A DNA stretch of 64,000 bases from the NCBI GenBank assembly GCA_023150275.1, contig JAKLLG010000014.1, forward strand, positions 19,022-83,021, read 5' to 3'. Position 1 is the stretch's first letter, and each line of letters begins with the position of its first letter. Of this stretch, positions 29,022 through 38,300 are shown one piece after another. A program made the position numbers and the translations under genes. Under the pieces are notes generated by a model that made no database searches, was not told where the DNA came from, and saw only the letters and a program-made list of their open reading frames with translations. The DNA is from Rhodocyclaceae bacterium. Lineage in GTDB: Bacteria > Pseudomonadota > Gammaproteobacteria > Burkholderiales > Rhodocyclaceae.

Positions 29022-29050
29022 GTCATTCCGGCGAAAGCCGGAATCCAGAA
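29022..29050 (+). repeat. 29-bp REP-like palindromic repeat (copy 1)
   Basis: This dyad, with core ATTCCGGCGAAAGCCGGAAT, is identical over 29 bases to the reverse complement of 53885-53913. It lies 47 bases after the third pseudopilin stop. Related GTCATTCC...GGAATCCAG repeats are common in betaproteobacterial intergenic DNA. Confidence 0.85.
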
Positions 29051-29216
29051 CGGCAGCACGTAATGCAGCAAGCGCGCTTGCCCGCCCTCGCCATTCAACA
29101 AGGCAGCAGAATCCATGAACCAGCCCCCCTGCATCGCAAACGCGCCGCCGGTTTTCTCAATTCCGCAACAGACCGGTAAACATTAGTCCCTATAGTGCCT
29201 GTTTCCCTGCATCCGC

Positions 29217-29234
29217 CTGTCATGATCCGGTCAC
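29217..29234 (+). promoter_or_regulatory. Strong Pho-box match over a start codon
   Basis: CTGTCAT, four bases, then CGGTCAC match the Pho-box half-sites at 13 of 14 positions, with a weaker third half-site (CCTGCAT) 11 bases upstream. It overlaps the ankyrin-gene ATG at 29222, so it cannot be an ordinary activator site for that start. It may be fortuitous. Confidence 0.35.
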
Positions 29235-30013
29235 GAATCCCCCTCCTGCTTTCCTGTCTCGCGGCATCGCTGCCGGCGCTCGCCTTCGAGGATCTGCCGG
29301 CCTACAGCCCGCCGCCGGGCGCCGCCGCCGTGCGCCAGCACCCGCTGCCGGAGCAATTCTTGGCAATCGAGAAGGGCGCCTGGCAGGAGGCGCGGCCGGT
29401 GGTGGCGCCGCTCACCGACGCGTTGGTCGCCGCCGCCGGCGCCGGTGACGCCGAGCGCGTGCGCAAGCTGATCGCCGAGGGCGCGCTGCCCAACGCCGCC
29501 GACCTGCGCGGCGAGCGCGCGCTCTGCGCGGCAGTGGCCGTCGGCGCGCTCGAAGCCACGCGCATCCTGCTGCAGCGCGGCGCCGATCCCAACCTCAAGG
29601 GCGTGCAGGGCCGGCCGCCGCTGGCCATTGCCGCCGCCAACGGGCAGCGCAAGATCGTCGGCCTGCTGCTGCGCGCCGACGCCGACGTAGACCGCGCCGG
29701 CGCCAATCGCGCCACGCCGCTGCACGAAGCCGTGCGCTTCGGCCATGCCGCGATCGTTGCCGACCTGCTCGCCGCCGGCGCCGATGCCGAGCGCTTCAAC
29801 ACCCTCGGCCAGCATCCGCTCGCGCTCGCCGCCTCGCTCGGGCAACTGGCCAGCATCGAAGCCCTGATCGCCGCCGGCGTGCCGCCCGACCTCGCCGACC
29901 GCAAGGGGCTCACCGCGCTGCACTGGTCGCGCCGCGACCAACAGGCGCTGGCCGAGGCGCTGCTGCTCGAACACGGCGCCCGCCGCGAAGCCTGGCCGCT
30001 GATACCGCGATGA
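29222..30013 (+). CDS. Exported ankyrin-repeat protein
   Basis: The 263-residue product has a signal peptide (IPLLLSCLAASLPALA) and at least five ankyrin repeats from about residue 65, with the usual TPLHEAVRFGHAAIVADLLAAG type units. Such domains mediate protein-protein contacts; here in the periplasm. A GTG at 29195 would extend the N-terminus by nine residues. The stop overlaps the start of the EpsA-type regulator (ATGA), so the two are coupled. Confidence 0.85.
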   Translation: MIRSRIPLLLSCLAASLPALAFEDLPAYSPPPGAAAVRQHPLPEQFLAIEKGAWQEARPVVAPLTDALVAAAGAGDAERVRKLIAEGALPNAADLRGERALCAAVAVGALEATRILLQRGADPNLKGVQGRPPLAIAAANGQRKIVGLLLRADADVDRAGANRATPLHEAVRFGHAAIVADLLAAGADAERFNTLGQHPLALAASLGQLASIEALIAAGVPPDLADRKGLTALHWSRRDQQALAEALLLEHGARREAWPLIPR

Positions 30014-30789
30014 ACAGCGCCGTGCCGCTGGAGATGCTCTCCTCGCTGAGCCCGATCGAGCTCGAGCGGCTGCTGATCACCATCGAATCGGCACAACAGG
30101 TCTACCGGCGCTATCAATACTTTTTGTGGTCGCAGGGGGCGTTGCAGAGTTTCCTGCCGCACGAGATCCTCGCCGTCGGCTACGGCCGCTACGGCACGCC
30201 GGAGTTCCGCTGCGAGATCATTTCGCGCAGCGATCTCGACAGCAACGAGTCGGGCAAGCGCGCCGTCGAAAAGCTGGTGCGCGAACTGGCCGACGCCTGG
30301 CACGGCGGCGGCCGCGCGCCGCTGCAGTTCACCGCCGACGACGAGGCCGGCGCGCTCGGGCAGTCGCTCGCCGCGCTCGGCCTCGCGCCGGCAATGGTGC
30401 ACGGCGTGCGCGAATTCCTCGGCGACACCTCCGGCTTCTTCGCCTTCCTGCGCATGCCCGAGGCGCCCACCCGGCGCCACGCCTACCACGCCGAGATCCT
30501 GCTGCCGCACCTCTACCTCGCGCTGCACCGCACGCTCACCGCCGAACGCGCCAGCAACGACCGCCGCCGCCGCTACGTGGTGAACCTCAGCCGCCGCGAG
30601 ATCGAGGTGGTCGCCTGCATCCGCGATGGCAAGACCAACCAGCAGATCGCCGCCGAGCTGGAACTGAGCCCGCTCACCATCAAGAACCACGTGCAGAACA
30701 TCCTGCGCAAGCTGGAAGTCAGCAACCGCGCCCAGGCCGTCGCCAAGGCGGTCAAGGCACGCCTCATCCCGCACCTGTCGGGCAACTGA
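30010..30789 (+). CDS. epsA: LuxR-family regulator, EpsA type (PEP-CTERM/exosortase-associated)
   Basis: The 259-residue product has an N-terminal sensor-like region (LLITIESAQQVYRRYQYFLW, then LPHEILAVGYGR) typical of EpsA regulators found with exosortase and exopolysaccharide loci. The C-terminal LuxR helix-turn-helix (about 195-250) has LSRREIEVVACIRDGKTNQ and LTIKNHVQNILRKL. It has no receiver domain. It is coupled to the ankyrin gene and lies upstream of the PEP-CTERM/PstS-like/TPS genes, which it may control. The dyads at 25154, 30857, 33573 and 61175 are candidate targets by inference. Confidence 0.82.
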   Translation: MNSAVPLEMLSSLSPIELERLLITIESAQQVYRRYQYFLWSQGALQSFLPHEILAVGYGRYGTPEFRCEIISRSDLDSNESGKRAVEKLVRELADAWHGGGRAPLQFTADDEAGALGQSLAALGLAPAMVHGVREFLGDTSGFFAFLRMPEAPTRRHAYHAEILLPHLYLALHRTLTAERASNDRRRRYVVNLSRREIEVVACIRDGKTNQQIAAELELSPLTIKNHVQNILRKLEVSNRAQAVAKAVKARLIPHLSGN

Positions 30790-31123
30790 GGCCCCCCGCC
30801 ACTGCGGCGCTGCCGCCAATCCGCCGTTTTCTGTTACAGCCGCAGCCCGCGGACATGAGCCGAACGGCGCATGCGTCTGAGCCCATCGGCGCGCATTACG
30901 CCGGCATGCGCCCCGATTGCATTTCACGAGCGATCTCTAAAGTGCGCCTCAACGACATGAGCGCGGCGCATCCCTGCCGGGCGAAAAATTATGGCTCACG
31001 ACCCTTGCTCCGTGCGCCCGCGCCAGCCCGCCGCGCGCCATGTCGCCCTTCCGCACTGGCGGAAGTTTCCCCACCTGATTTTGTTGGTTTGTTGGTTTCT
31101 AACTTTGCTAAGGAGAAGTATCC
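30790..31123 (+). other. 334-bp intergenic leader before the PEP-CTERM/PstS-like operon
   Basis: I see no gene here. It holds a CCGAACGG dyad core at 30860-30867, a T-rich stretch from 31077, and a strong AAGGAG ribosome site for the gene at 31124. A lone CTGTTAC Pho half-site at 30831 has no partner. Confidence 0.6.
30857..30870. promoter_or_regulatory. CCGAACGG dyad, possible LuxR-family operator (copy B)
   Basis: GAGCCGAACGGCGC shares the GAGCCG and CCGTTCGG core with copy A read on the opposite strand. It is 254 bases before the PEP-CTERM start. This is the weakest dyad of the set. Confidence 0.3.
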
Positions 31124-31891
31124 ATGAAGTTTTCCCTCAAGACCCTCGCCGCCGCCGTCGCGCTCGCGGCTGTTGCTGGTAGCGCCAGCGCTGCGATCGA
31201 CAACGGCGTCACCGGCAACGGCGAGCTGTTCTTCAGCGCCTGGGATGGCTCGTCATCCTTCACCTACGACATGGGCATGAGCATTGATGCCTACGAGGCA
31301 ACAGCCGCAAGCACCTCGGTGCTCACCTGGGACGGTAATTTCACCAGCGCCTACGGTTCGTGGCTGTCGACCGCCAATGAGTCGGCACTGAAATGGAACG
31401 TCATGGCTCTGGATACATCGGGGCAGCGCCGAATTCTCTCGACCGTAGACGGCTCGCTTCCGGCGCTGAACAAAAACAACGACGTTCTTCGCAGCGCTGC
31501 TGGTGATGTCCAGCAAAAATATCTGGCGTTCGTGAATACTGCAATTTCGGGGAATTCACTTGTTACGCCCGTCAATACTGCAAGCACCTACGCCGGCAAG
31601 ATGGGCGAGTTCGTCTTTACGAAGTTCAATTTCGACACGGCTGGTTCGTTTTCCAACGACAGCTATGCGAACGGTCTCGGCTTCGAGAAGACGCTTGCAG
31701 CCGCCACCGGCATCGCTGCAGGTTCTAACAATGCTTACTTCCAAGACGGTATCGCTGTCCGCGCCTGGGTCGATGGCAATAACAAACTGCACATCGGTGT
31801 TGTACCGGAGCCGTCCGAGTACGCGCTGCTGCTTGCCGGCCTCGGCCTGATGGGCGTCGTTGCCCGTCGTCGCAAGAACGCTCGCGTCTAA
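31124..31891 (+). CDS. PEP-CTERM exported protein next to a PstS-like gene
   Basis: The 255-residue product has a signal peptide (LAAAVALAAVAGSASA) and a C-terminal sorting signal VPEPSEYALLLAGLGL with a basic RRRKN end. The body begins NGVTGNGELFFSAWDG and has no recognisable enzymatic motif. An AAGGAG site precedes the ATG by 8 bases. The PstS-like gene follows after 24 bases, so both are likely exported from one mRNA. Confidence 0.9.
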   Translation: MKFSLKTLAAAVALAAVAGSASAAIDNGVTGNGELFFSAWDGSSSFTYDMGMSIDAYEATAASTSVLTWDGNFTSAYGSWLSTANESALKWNVMALDTSGQRRILSTVDGSLPALNKNNDVLRSAAGDVQQKYLAFVNTAISGNSLVTPVNTASTYAGKMGEFVFTKFNFDTAGSFSNDSYANGLGFEKTLAAATGIAAGSNNAYFQDGIAVRAWVDGNNKLHIGVVPEPSEYALLLAGLGLMGVVARRRKNARV

Positions 31892-31915
31892 CCCCACCCC
31901 TTCAGGAGAATCATC

Positions 31916-33457
31916 ATGCAAATCAAGAAATCCGTCGCGCTGTGCGCCCTCGCCTTTGCCGGTCTTGCCGGCCAGGCGCAGGCCGCCGCCCTCACTCCGG
32001 CGCAGATCGCCACCATCGACGACGCCAACGCCAACAACCGCATCCTTTTCATCTCCGGCGCCTCGGCCGTGCAGAAGGGCTTCACCGGCATCATCAGCGC
32101 GCTGATCCCCGGCGCCAAGACCTTCTACACCGACAAGAACGGCAAGGACACCGCCGGCAAGGCCAACACGCACTCCTACGAGGCCGTTGCCGGCGTGCTC
32201 GACAGCACCGCCGGCGGCGCCTGGGCCGGCAAGAACGTCATCCTGGTCTACCGTGTCGCCGGTGGCTCGGTGTGGGGTGTAAACCCCGTTGCCCGCGCCC
32301 AGGCGATCGAATCGCTGAACGTCAGCTCGACCACCTGCAGCGACGCCGGCTACGCCGCGGCCGACGGCTCCGCCGCCAACGACAAGGCCTTCCAGTGCGC
32401 GAAGAACACGCGCGTGCCGGATGCCGGCGTTTCCGACGTTGCCCCAATGCTGTTTGCAGAGCCGTACAACACGGAAGGCGAAATCCCGGCTGGTCAGTTA
32501 AGCCCGACTGAACTGGCCGAGTTTGCCGACAGCGGTTACAACAAGCCGATCTACGCGCTGGCCTTCGGCGTGCCAGTCACCAACAACGTTAACACCGCAC
32601 TCAACCGTGCCACCGTCTCCGCGATCATGGCCGGCAACGTCGGCACCTGGGATGTGGTCGATTCCGCGCTGCCGGCCGCCGACATCGTCGTCTGCCGCCG
32701 TGTTCCGGGTTCGGGCACACAAGCGGTCGAAAACATGTACTTCGGCAACTTCCCCTGCGGCGAGTCGAACACGCCGGCCGACCGCACCGCCAGCGAAGGC
32801 ACGGTCTTCGACGCCGCCGCTACTTGGTCCTGGACCGATGCCAACGGCAAGCTGCACACTGGCACCGGCAAGTACACGATCGACCCGAGCGCCCCGACCG
32901 GCGGCCTCGTCGTGATCGAGAACTCCTCCTCGGGCAACGTTGCCGAGTGCATGGACGCCGCCGTCACCGGTGGCAAGTACGTGACCAAGACCCGCGACGG
33001 TGCCTCGGCCGAGTACCTGGTCGAGTTCAAGAATCCGGGCAGCAAGGCGATCGGCGTGCTGTCGATGGACAGCCTGTCGAAGTCGAAGTCCACCGGCGCC
33101 TGGCAGTTCCGCTCGCTGGACGGCAACGGCACCTACACTTGGGACAACACCGCCGCCGCCCCGGTCTCCACCGGCACCGGCAAGCACCCGACGCTGGCCA
33201 ACCTGATCGACGGCACCTGGGACATGCAGGGCTGGATCTCGTTCAACACGCCGAACCGCACCATCGCCGACGCCAACAAGGCGCCGGTGGTGGCCAAGTT
33301 CCTCGAAAAGGCACAGGATCCGGCAGTCCTCGCCAGCATCAGCGACCTGAAGAACGTCGCCGCGGCCATCCCGGGTGGCACCTACTCGGGCGCTCAGGTG
33401 ATGCGTGCCGCGTACCTCAACAACAACCAGTGCGCCCCGCTGAACCGCAACTACTGA
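31916..33457 (+). CDS. PstS-like extracellular substrate-binding protein
   Basis: The 513-residue product has a signal peptide (LCALAFAGLAGQAQAA) and a periplasmic-binding-protein fold like the phosphate-binding PstS family. NRILFISGASAVQKGF corresponds to the first phosphate loop, and CRRVPGSGTQAVENM to the later SGT loop. The protein is longer than PstS and carries extra segments (about 290-420) between the lobes. No lipobox or PEP-CTERM tail is seen. A secreted phosphate-binding or LapA/DING-like phosphatase role is inferred from the fold and neighbours. A strong terminator follows. Confidence 0.72.
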   Translation: MQIKKSVALCALAFAGLAGQAQAAALTPAQIATIDDANANNRILFISGASAVQKGFTGIISALIPGAKTFYTDKNGKDTAGKANTHSYEAVAGVLDSTAGGAWAGKNVILVYRVAGGSVWGVNPVARAQAIESLNVSSTTCSDAGYAAADGSAANDKAFQCAKNTRVPDAGVSDVAPMLFAEPYNTEGEIPAGQLSPTELAEFADSGYNKPIYALAFGVPVTNNVNTALNRATVSAIMAGNVGTWDVVDSALPAADIVVCRRVPGSGTQAVENMYFGNFPCGESNTPADRTASEGTVFDAAATWSWTDANGKLHTGTGKYTIDPSAPTGGLVVIENSSSGNVAECMDAAVTGGKYVTKTRDGASAEYLVEFKNPGSKAIGVLSMDSLSKSKSTGAWQFRSLDGNGTYTWDNTAAAPVSTGTGKHPTLANLIDGTWDMQGWISFNTPNRTIADANKAPVVAKFLEKAQDPAVLASISDLKNVAAAIPGGTYSGAQVMRAAYLNNNQCAPLNRNY

Positions 33458-33511
33458 CCTTCCCTCTCGTCGGTCCATCAAGCCACTGCAACGGTGGCAA
33501 GGCAGCAACTT

Positions 33512-33538
33512 CGGCCCGCTTCGGCGGGCCGTTTTTTT
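33512..33538 (+). terminator. Strong intrinsic terminator after the PstS-like gene
   Basis: CGGCCCGC pairs with GCGGGCCG across a TTCG tetraloop, followed by seven T residues. It ends the PEP-CTERM/PstS-like operon, so tpsB needs its own promoter downstream. Confidence 0.93.
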
Positions 33539-33572
33539 GCCTGCCGCGCACCTGTGACAAAGCCGACCTTTT

Positions 33573-33590
33573 CTAGTCCGTTCGGACTAG
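33573..33590. promoter_or_regulatory. Perfect 18-bp palindrome before tpsB, candidate regulator site (copy C)
   Basis: CTAGTCCG-TT-CGGACTAG has 8-bp arms and a two-base centre, 59 bases before the tpsB start and 35 bases after the terminator. Its size and symmetry fit a LuxR/FixJ-family operator. Confidence 0.6.
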
Positions 33591-33648
33591 GTTCAGCACC
33601 CGCCGATGTCACCGACAGGCAACGCCCCCCCCGAATAATGCGCCCCTT

Positions 33649-35277
33649 ATGTCGAAATTCCGCCACCTGCCCCTTCTCGTTGCGCTGCACCTGACCCTGC
33701 CGGCCGGCGGTGCGCTCGCGGCCCCTGCCGCAGCGGCTGCACCGGCGGCGGCAGCCACGCAAGCCGCTGCCGTACAGACCGTGGACTTGCTCGAATTCGT
33801 CGTCGAGGGCAACACGGTGCTGCCGCAGATCGAGGTCGAGCGCGCCGTCTATCCGCTGCTCGGCCCGGGCCGGACGGCGGCCGACATCGAGAAGGCACGC
33901 GCCGCGCTGGAAGCGGCCTACCAGCAGGCCGGCTACCTCTCGGTGGGCGTCGTCGTGCCGCCCCAGTCGGTGCAGGAAGGTGTCGTCAAGCTGCAGGTGG
34001 TCGAGGGCAAGGTGGATCGCCTCAAGGTCAGCGGCAACCGCTACACGCTGCGCTCGCAGCTGCGCGGCGAAGTGCCGGAACTGGCCAGCGGCAACGTGCC
34101 GCATTTCCCGACCATGCAGGCTGAGCTGGCCGAAGCCGGGCGCTCGCCGGATCGCCGCGTGACGCCGCTGCTGCGCCCCGGCACGCGCCCCGGCACCATG
34201 GAAGTGGAACTCGCCGTCGAGGACGAACTGCCGCTGCACGGCAACATCGAGCTGAACAACCGGCAGAGCCCGGATACCACCGACACCCGCCTCGAAGCCG
34301 GCATCCGCTACGACAACCTGTTCCAGCGCCGGCACAGCGCCGGCCTCAATTACGTGCTCTCGCCGGAGAAGACCAGCGAGGTCAGCGTGCTCTCCGCCTA
34401 CTACAACCTGCCCACCTCGCCCGGCCGTTCGCTGACCGGCTTTGTGCAGTATTCGAACAACGACCTCGCCACCGCGGTGGGCAGCACCGTGGTCGGCAAG
34501 GGCGTCACCGCCGGCCTGCGCTATTCGATCACGCTGCCGGCGCCGCCGGGCGTGCCGAATTTCTTCCACTCGCTGTCGCTGGGCATCGATTACAAGAATC
34601 TGGAAGAAACGCAGAACGCGCTCGGGCTCGACGCCAAGGATTCGCCGCTGCGCTACACGCCCTTCGTGGCGCAATACACCGCCGGCCACTTCGCCGACGA
34701 CGGCGACATCACCGGCAACCTCGGCATCGTCGTGAACCCCAGCGTCAGCCGCGATGTCGATTGCCAGGGTTTCCGCATCGACCAGTTCGAATGCCGCCGC
34801 TTCGGCGCGCCCGCCGGCTTCGGTGTGCTGCGCGGCGATCTTGGCGTGACGCACCGCTTCAGCAACTGGGAACTGCTCGGCAAGTTCGATTTCCAGGCCA
34901 CCGGCGATCCGCTCGTTTCGCCCGAGCAGTTCATCGCCGGCGGCATCGACACGGTGCGCGGCTACCTCGACGGCGAGGCCGCCGGCGACTTCGGCTGGCG
35001 CCTGCGCTTCGAGGCCAAGTCGCCGTCGCTGCTCGAACTGGGGGCGACGCCGCTGCGCGGCCTCATCTTCGTCGAGGGCGCCAACCTGCGCGTGAACGAT
35101 GCACTGCCCGGCCAGGATGCCAACTTCCGCCTCGCCGGCGCAGGCCTCGGCCTGCGCCTCAAGGGCACGCGCGGCGGCCCGCTGCTCGCGCTCGATTTCG
35201 CGCAGGCCCTGCGCGACGGCCCGCGCACCGAACGCGGCAAGACGCGCGTGCATTTCCGCCTCGGCTACGAGTTCTGA
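33649..35277 (+). CDS. Two-partner secretion transporter TpsB (ShlB/FhaC family)
   Basis: The 542-residue Omp85-superfamily outer-membrane transporter exports the adjacent TpsA. It has a signal peptide (LLVALHLTLPAGGALA) and POTRA domains (about 45-190) including QAGYLSVGVVVPPQSVQEG. A 16-strand barrel carries the conserved GGIDTVRGYLDGEAAGD motif (about 430) and ends in FRLGYEF with terminal Phe. No ribosome site precedes the ATG, and a -10-like AATAAT lies only 9 bases upstream, so a leaderless message is possible. tpsA follows after 31 bases. Confidence 0.93.
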   Translation: MSKFRHLPLLVALHLTLPAGGALAAPAAAAAPAAAATQAAAVQTVDLLEFVVEGNTVLPQIEVERAVYPLLGPGRTAADIEKARAALEAAYQQAGYLSVGVVVPPQSVQEGVVKLQVVEGKVDRLKVSGNRYTLRSQLRGEVPELASGNVPHFPTMQAELAEAGRSPDRRVTPLLRPGTRPGTMEVELAVEDELPLHGNIELNNRQSPDTTDTRLEAGIRYDNLFQRRHSAGLNYVLSPEKTSEVSVLSAYYNLPTSPGRSLTGFVQYSNNDLATAVGSTVVGKGVTAGLRYSITLPAPPGVPNFFHSLSLGIDYKNLEETQNALGLDAKDSPLRYTPFVAQYTAGHFADDGDITGNLGIVVNPSVSRDVDCQGFRIDQFECRRFGAPAGFGVLRGDLGVTHRFSNWELLGKFDFQATGDPLVSPEQFIAGGIDTVRGYLDGEAAGDFGWRLRFEAKSPSLLELGATPLRGLIFVEGANLRVNDALPGQDANFRLAGAGLGLRLKGTRGGPLLALDFAQALRDGPRTERGKTRVHFRLGYEF

Positions 35278-35308
35278 GCCGCCACCACGACGCCCCCGGG
35301 AGACAGCC

Positions 35309-38300
35309 ATGAACCGCGACATCTACCGTCTGGTATTCAACAGGGAACACGGCACCTGGGTCGCCGCCGCGGAAATCGCGCGCGCGCGTGGCAAGAGCGG
35401 GCGTCGCGCACCGCGCCGGCGCACTGCACTGCTCACCTCGTTGGCCCTTGCCGCCGCGCTGCCGCAGGCCTGGGCCGGGCCGATCACGCCGCCCCCGGCG
35501 AACGCGCTGCCGGTGCCTTCCAGCGGCGCCCGCCCCTTCGTCTTCCAGGGCGCCGTCACTGGCGGCCAGCCGGTGGTGAACGGCAATGCGATGACGATCA
35601 ACACACCGAGCCGCGCACTCGGCCTCAACTGGGCCAGCTTCAACATCGGCAGCAACGCCTCGGTCACCTTCAACTTCGACCAGCCTGACGCCACCTCGCG
35701 CGTGCTCAACCGCATCTGGAGCGCCGACCCCAGCCAGATCATGGGCCGGCTCAACGCCAACGGGCAGGTCTACCTGATCAACCAGAACGGCATCCTGTTC
35801 GGCAACGGCGCGCAGGTGAACGTCGGCGGTCTGGTCGCCTCGGCGCTCAACATCAGCGCGGCGATGGAGAAGCGGCTGCTCGACAACGGCCTGCCGGCAG
35901 CACGCGGCGACAAACTCGAATTCGCCTGGGACGGTACCGCTGCCGGCTTCGCCAACGGCTATGTGACCGTTGAAGCAGGTGCCGCGATTCGCGTGCCGGA
36001 CGGCGGCCGCGTCGTGCTGATTGCCCCGAAGACGACCGAGAACCTCGGCCTGATCGAAGGCGGCAAGGGCGCCGAGGCGATCCTCGCCGCCGGTGGCAAG
36101 GTGATCCTGACCGCGCCCGACAATCCCGCGCTGCGCGGCCTGCTGGTCGAAACGCAGGCCTTCGTCGGCCAGGACGCACTGGGCAACAACGTGGCGCTGG
36201 ATGGCAGCGTGCGCAACAAGAGCGACGGTGTCGCCGGCAGCGACAACGGCCGCATCCGCATGGGCACCGACGGCGTCGTAAGCCTGGCGGCGCTGATGGT
36301 GAACCAGGAAGGCGTGATCAACGCCAGCAAGGCGGTGAACCTCAACGGCACGACGATGATGGTCGCCGGCGAGCCGATCGACACCGAACGCCTGACCATC
36401 AACCAGCGCGGCGACAAAGCCGAGATCGACTGGGTCAGCGGCTTCAGTGTCGGCGCCGGCAAGACGGTCGAATTCGTGCAGCCGACCGCTGGCGCCGTGG
36501 CCTACAACTTCGTGCATGTGAATGACAGCGGCCGCGCCAGCAGCGGCAGCAACGCCGGCCGCTCGCAGATCGACGGCACGCTCACCGCCAACGGCCAGCT
36601 GTTCCTGATCAACCAGCTCGGCATCGATGTCGGCAGCGGCGCTTCGCTCTACGCCGGCAACATCGTGCTCTCGGCGCTCAACGTGCACGCGGATGTACTG
36701 AGCGGCGGCCTGCTGATGCAGGATGATCCGCAGACGCGCTCCTTCTATCTGCGCAAGGACCAGTGGACTGCCGATGCGGCAAGCTTCGCTACGGTCAAGG
36801 CAACAGCACTCGACGAATTCCGCCGCGCCACGGTGAATGTTGCCGCCGGAGCACAGATCCGTACCGCCGATAACGGCTACGCGATCCTCGCCGGCGGCAA
36901 GGTCAACAACGCCGGCACGATCAGCACGCCGAAGGGGCAATCCATCCTCGCTGCCGGTGCCGATGTCTACCTGAAACCGCCGTTCGCACAGGCGCTGCGC
37001 GGCTTCAGCGCCGAAGTGAATCCGCTCTACGTCGTGCGCAGCGATGATGCGAGCAAGCGCTGGGAGGCTATTTCGCGCGGCGCCGACGCCAATGCGGTGA
37101 ACAACACCGGCCGTGTCGAGGCGGCGCTCGGCAACATCACGCTGGTTGGCCACGAGATCGTGCAGGCCGGCACGCTGGCAAGCTCGACTTCCGCGACCGC
37201 CAACGGTTCGATCCGCCTGCTCGCCCGCGACCAGGTCACCACCGGCGGCGTGCCGCTCACTGCCGGCGCCGAACCGCCCGCCAGCACGGCCGCCCGCAAG
37301 GTGGACGTCGCCAGCGGCGAGGTCGTGCCCTACGAAACGGCCGATCCCGAGAAATTCGATACGCAGACTTTCGTCGTCGGCCAGGTCGGCGGCAAGCTCA
37401 CGCTGGCCGACGGCAGTGTCACCGCCATCGCCATCGACGGTAGCGGCGGCAAGACGATCTCGCCTGATCAGACCTTCCTCGCTTCATCCATTGAAGGTGC
37501 CGGGGCGAAGATCATCGTTGACGGCAACATCACCGCACCGGGCGGCAAGGTGCAGTTCCAGGCGCGTGAATTATTCGATGCGGCAACCGCAGCCTTCGCC
37601 GGCGATCCGGTCAAGCCGGCGCAGGCGGCAACACCGGAAGCCGGCACCGGCATCTTCGTCGGCGACAACGCGCATATCGACGTCGCCGGCACGGTGGCCA
37701 GCAAGTCGGCCGCCGATCTCTTCATCGAGGTCGAGCTGCGCGGCGACGAATTCGCCGGCAACCCGGTGCAGCGCAATAGCGTGCTGCGCGGCGAGAAGGC
37801 CTGGGTCGACGTGCGCGATCCGGTCGCCATCGCCGATCTCAGCGGCTGGACCGGCAAGGTCGGCCAGACGGTCGAGGAAAAGGCGGCGACAGGCGGCACG
37901 GTATCGCTGCGCAGCGGCGGCAGCGTCATCGTCAAGGGCGGTGCCGAAATCGACGTTTCCGGCGGCCGTGTCGACTACGCCGCGGCGAAGGTGCAGGAAT
38001 CGCGCGTCATCACCAGCGCCGGCAAGGCGCTGCGCCTGAATGATGCGCCGGCCGATGCCCAGGTTGCGGCGCTGACCACGGTCACCCGCCAGGAAGCCGC
38101 CTACAGCGAGGGCAAGAGCGCCGGCACCGTTGAGGTGATCGGCCACAGCGTCGCCATCGACGGCCAGTTGAAGGCGACGACCACGCCGGGTGCGAAGCAG
38201 CGCAAGATCGGCGACCCGGCGAGCGACCGTTACGCACGCCCGCTCGGTGGCCGTCTGATCGTTCAGGACGCCGGCCAGCACTACACGCTGGCCGATCCGG

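Noticed and set aside
30975..31123. A sigma-54 promoter before the PEP-CTERM gene (TGGC...TTGCT near 30992)
   Set aside because: The GG and GC pairs are 14 rather than 12 bases apart. A similar stretch upstream of 61111 is off by one, so neither fits.
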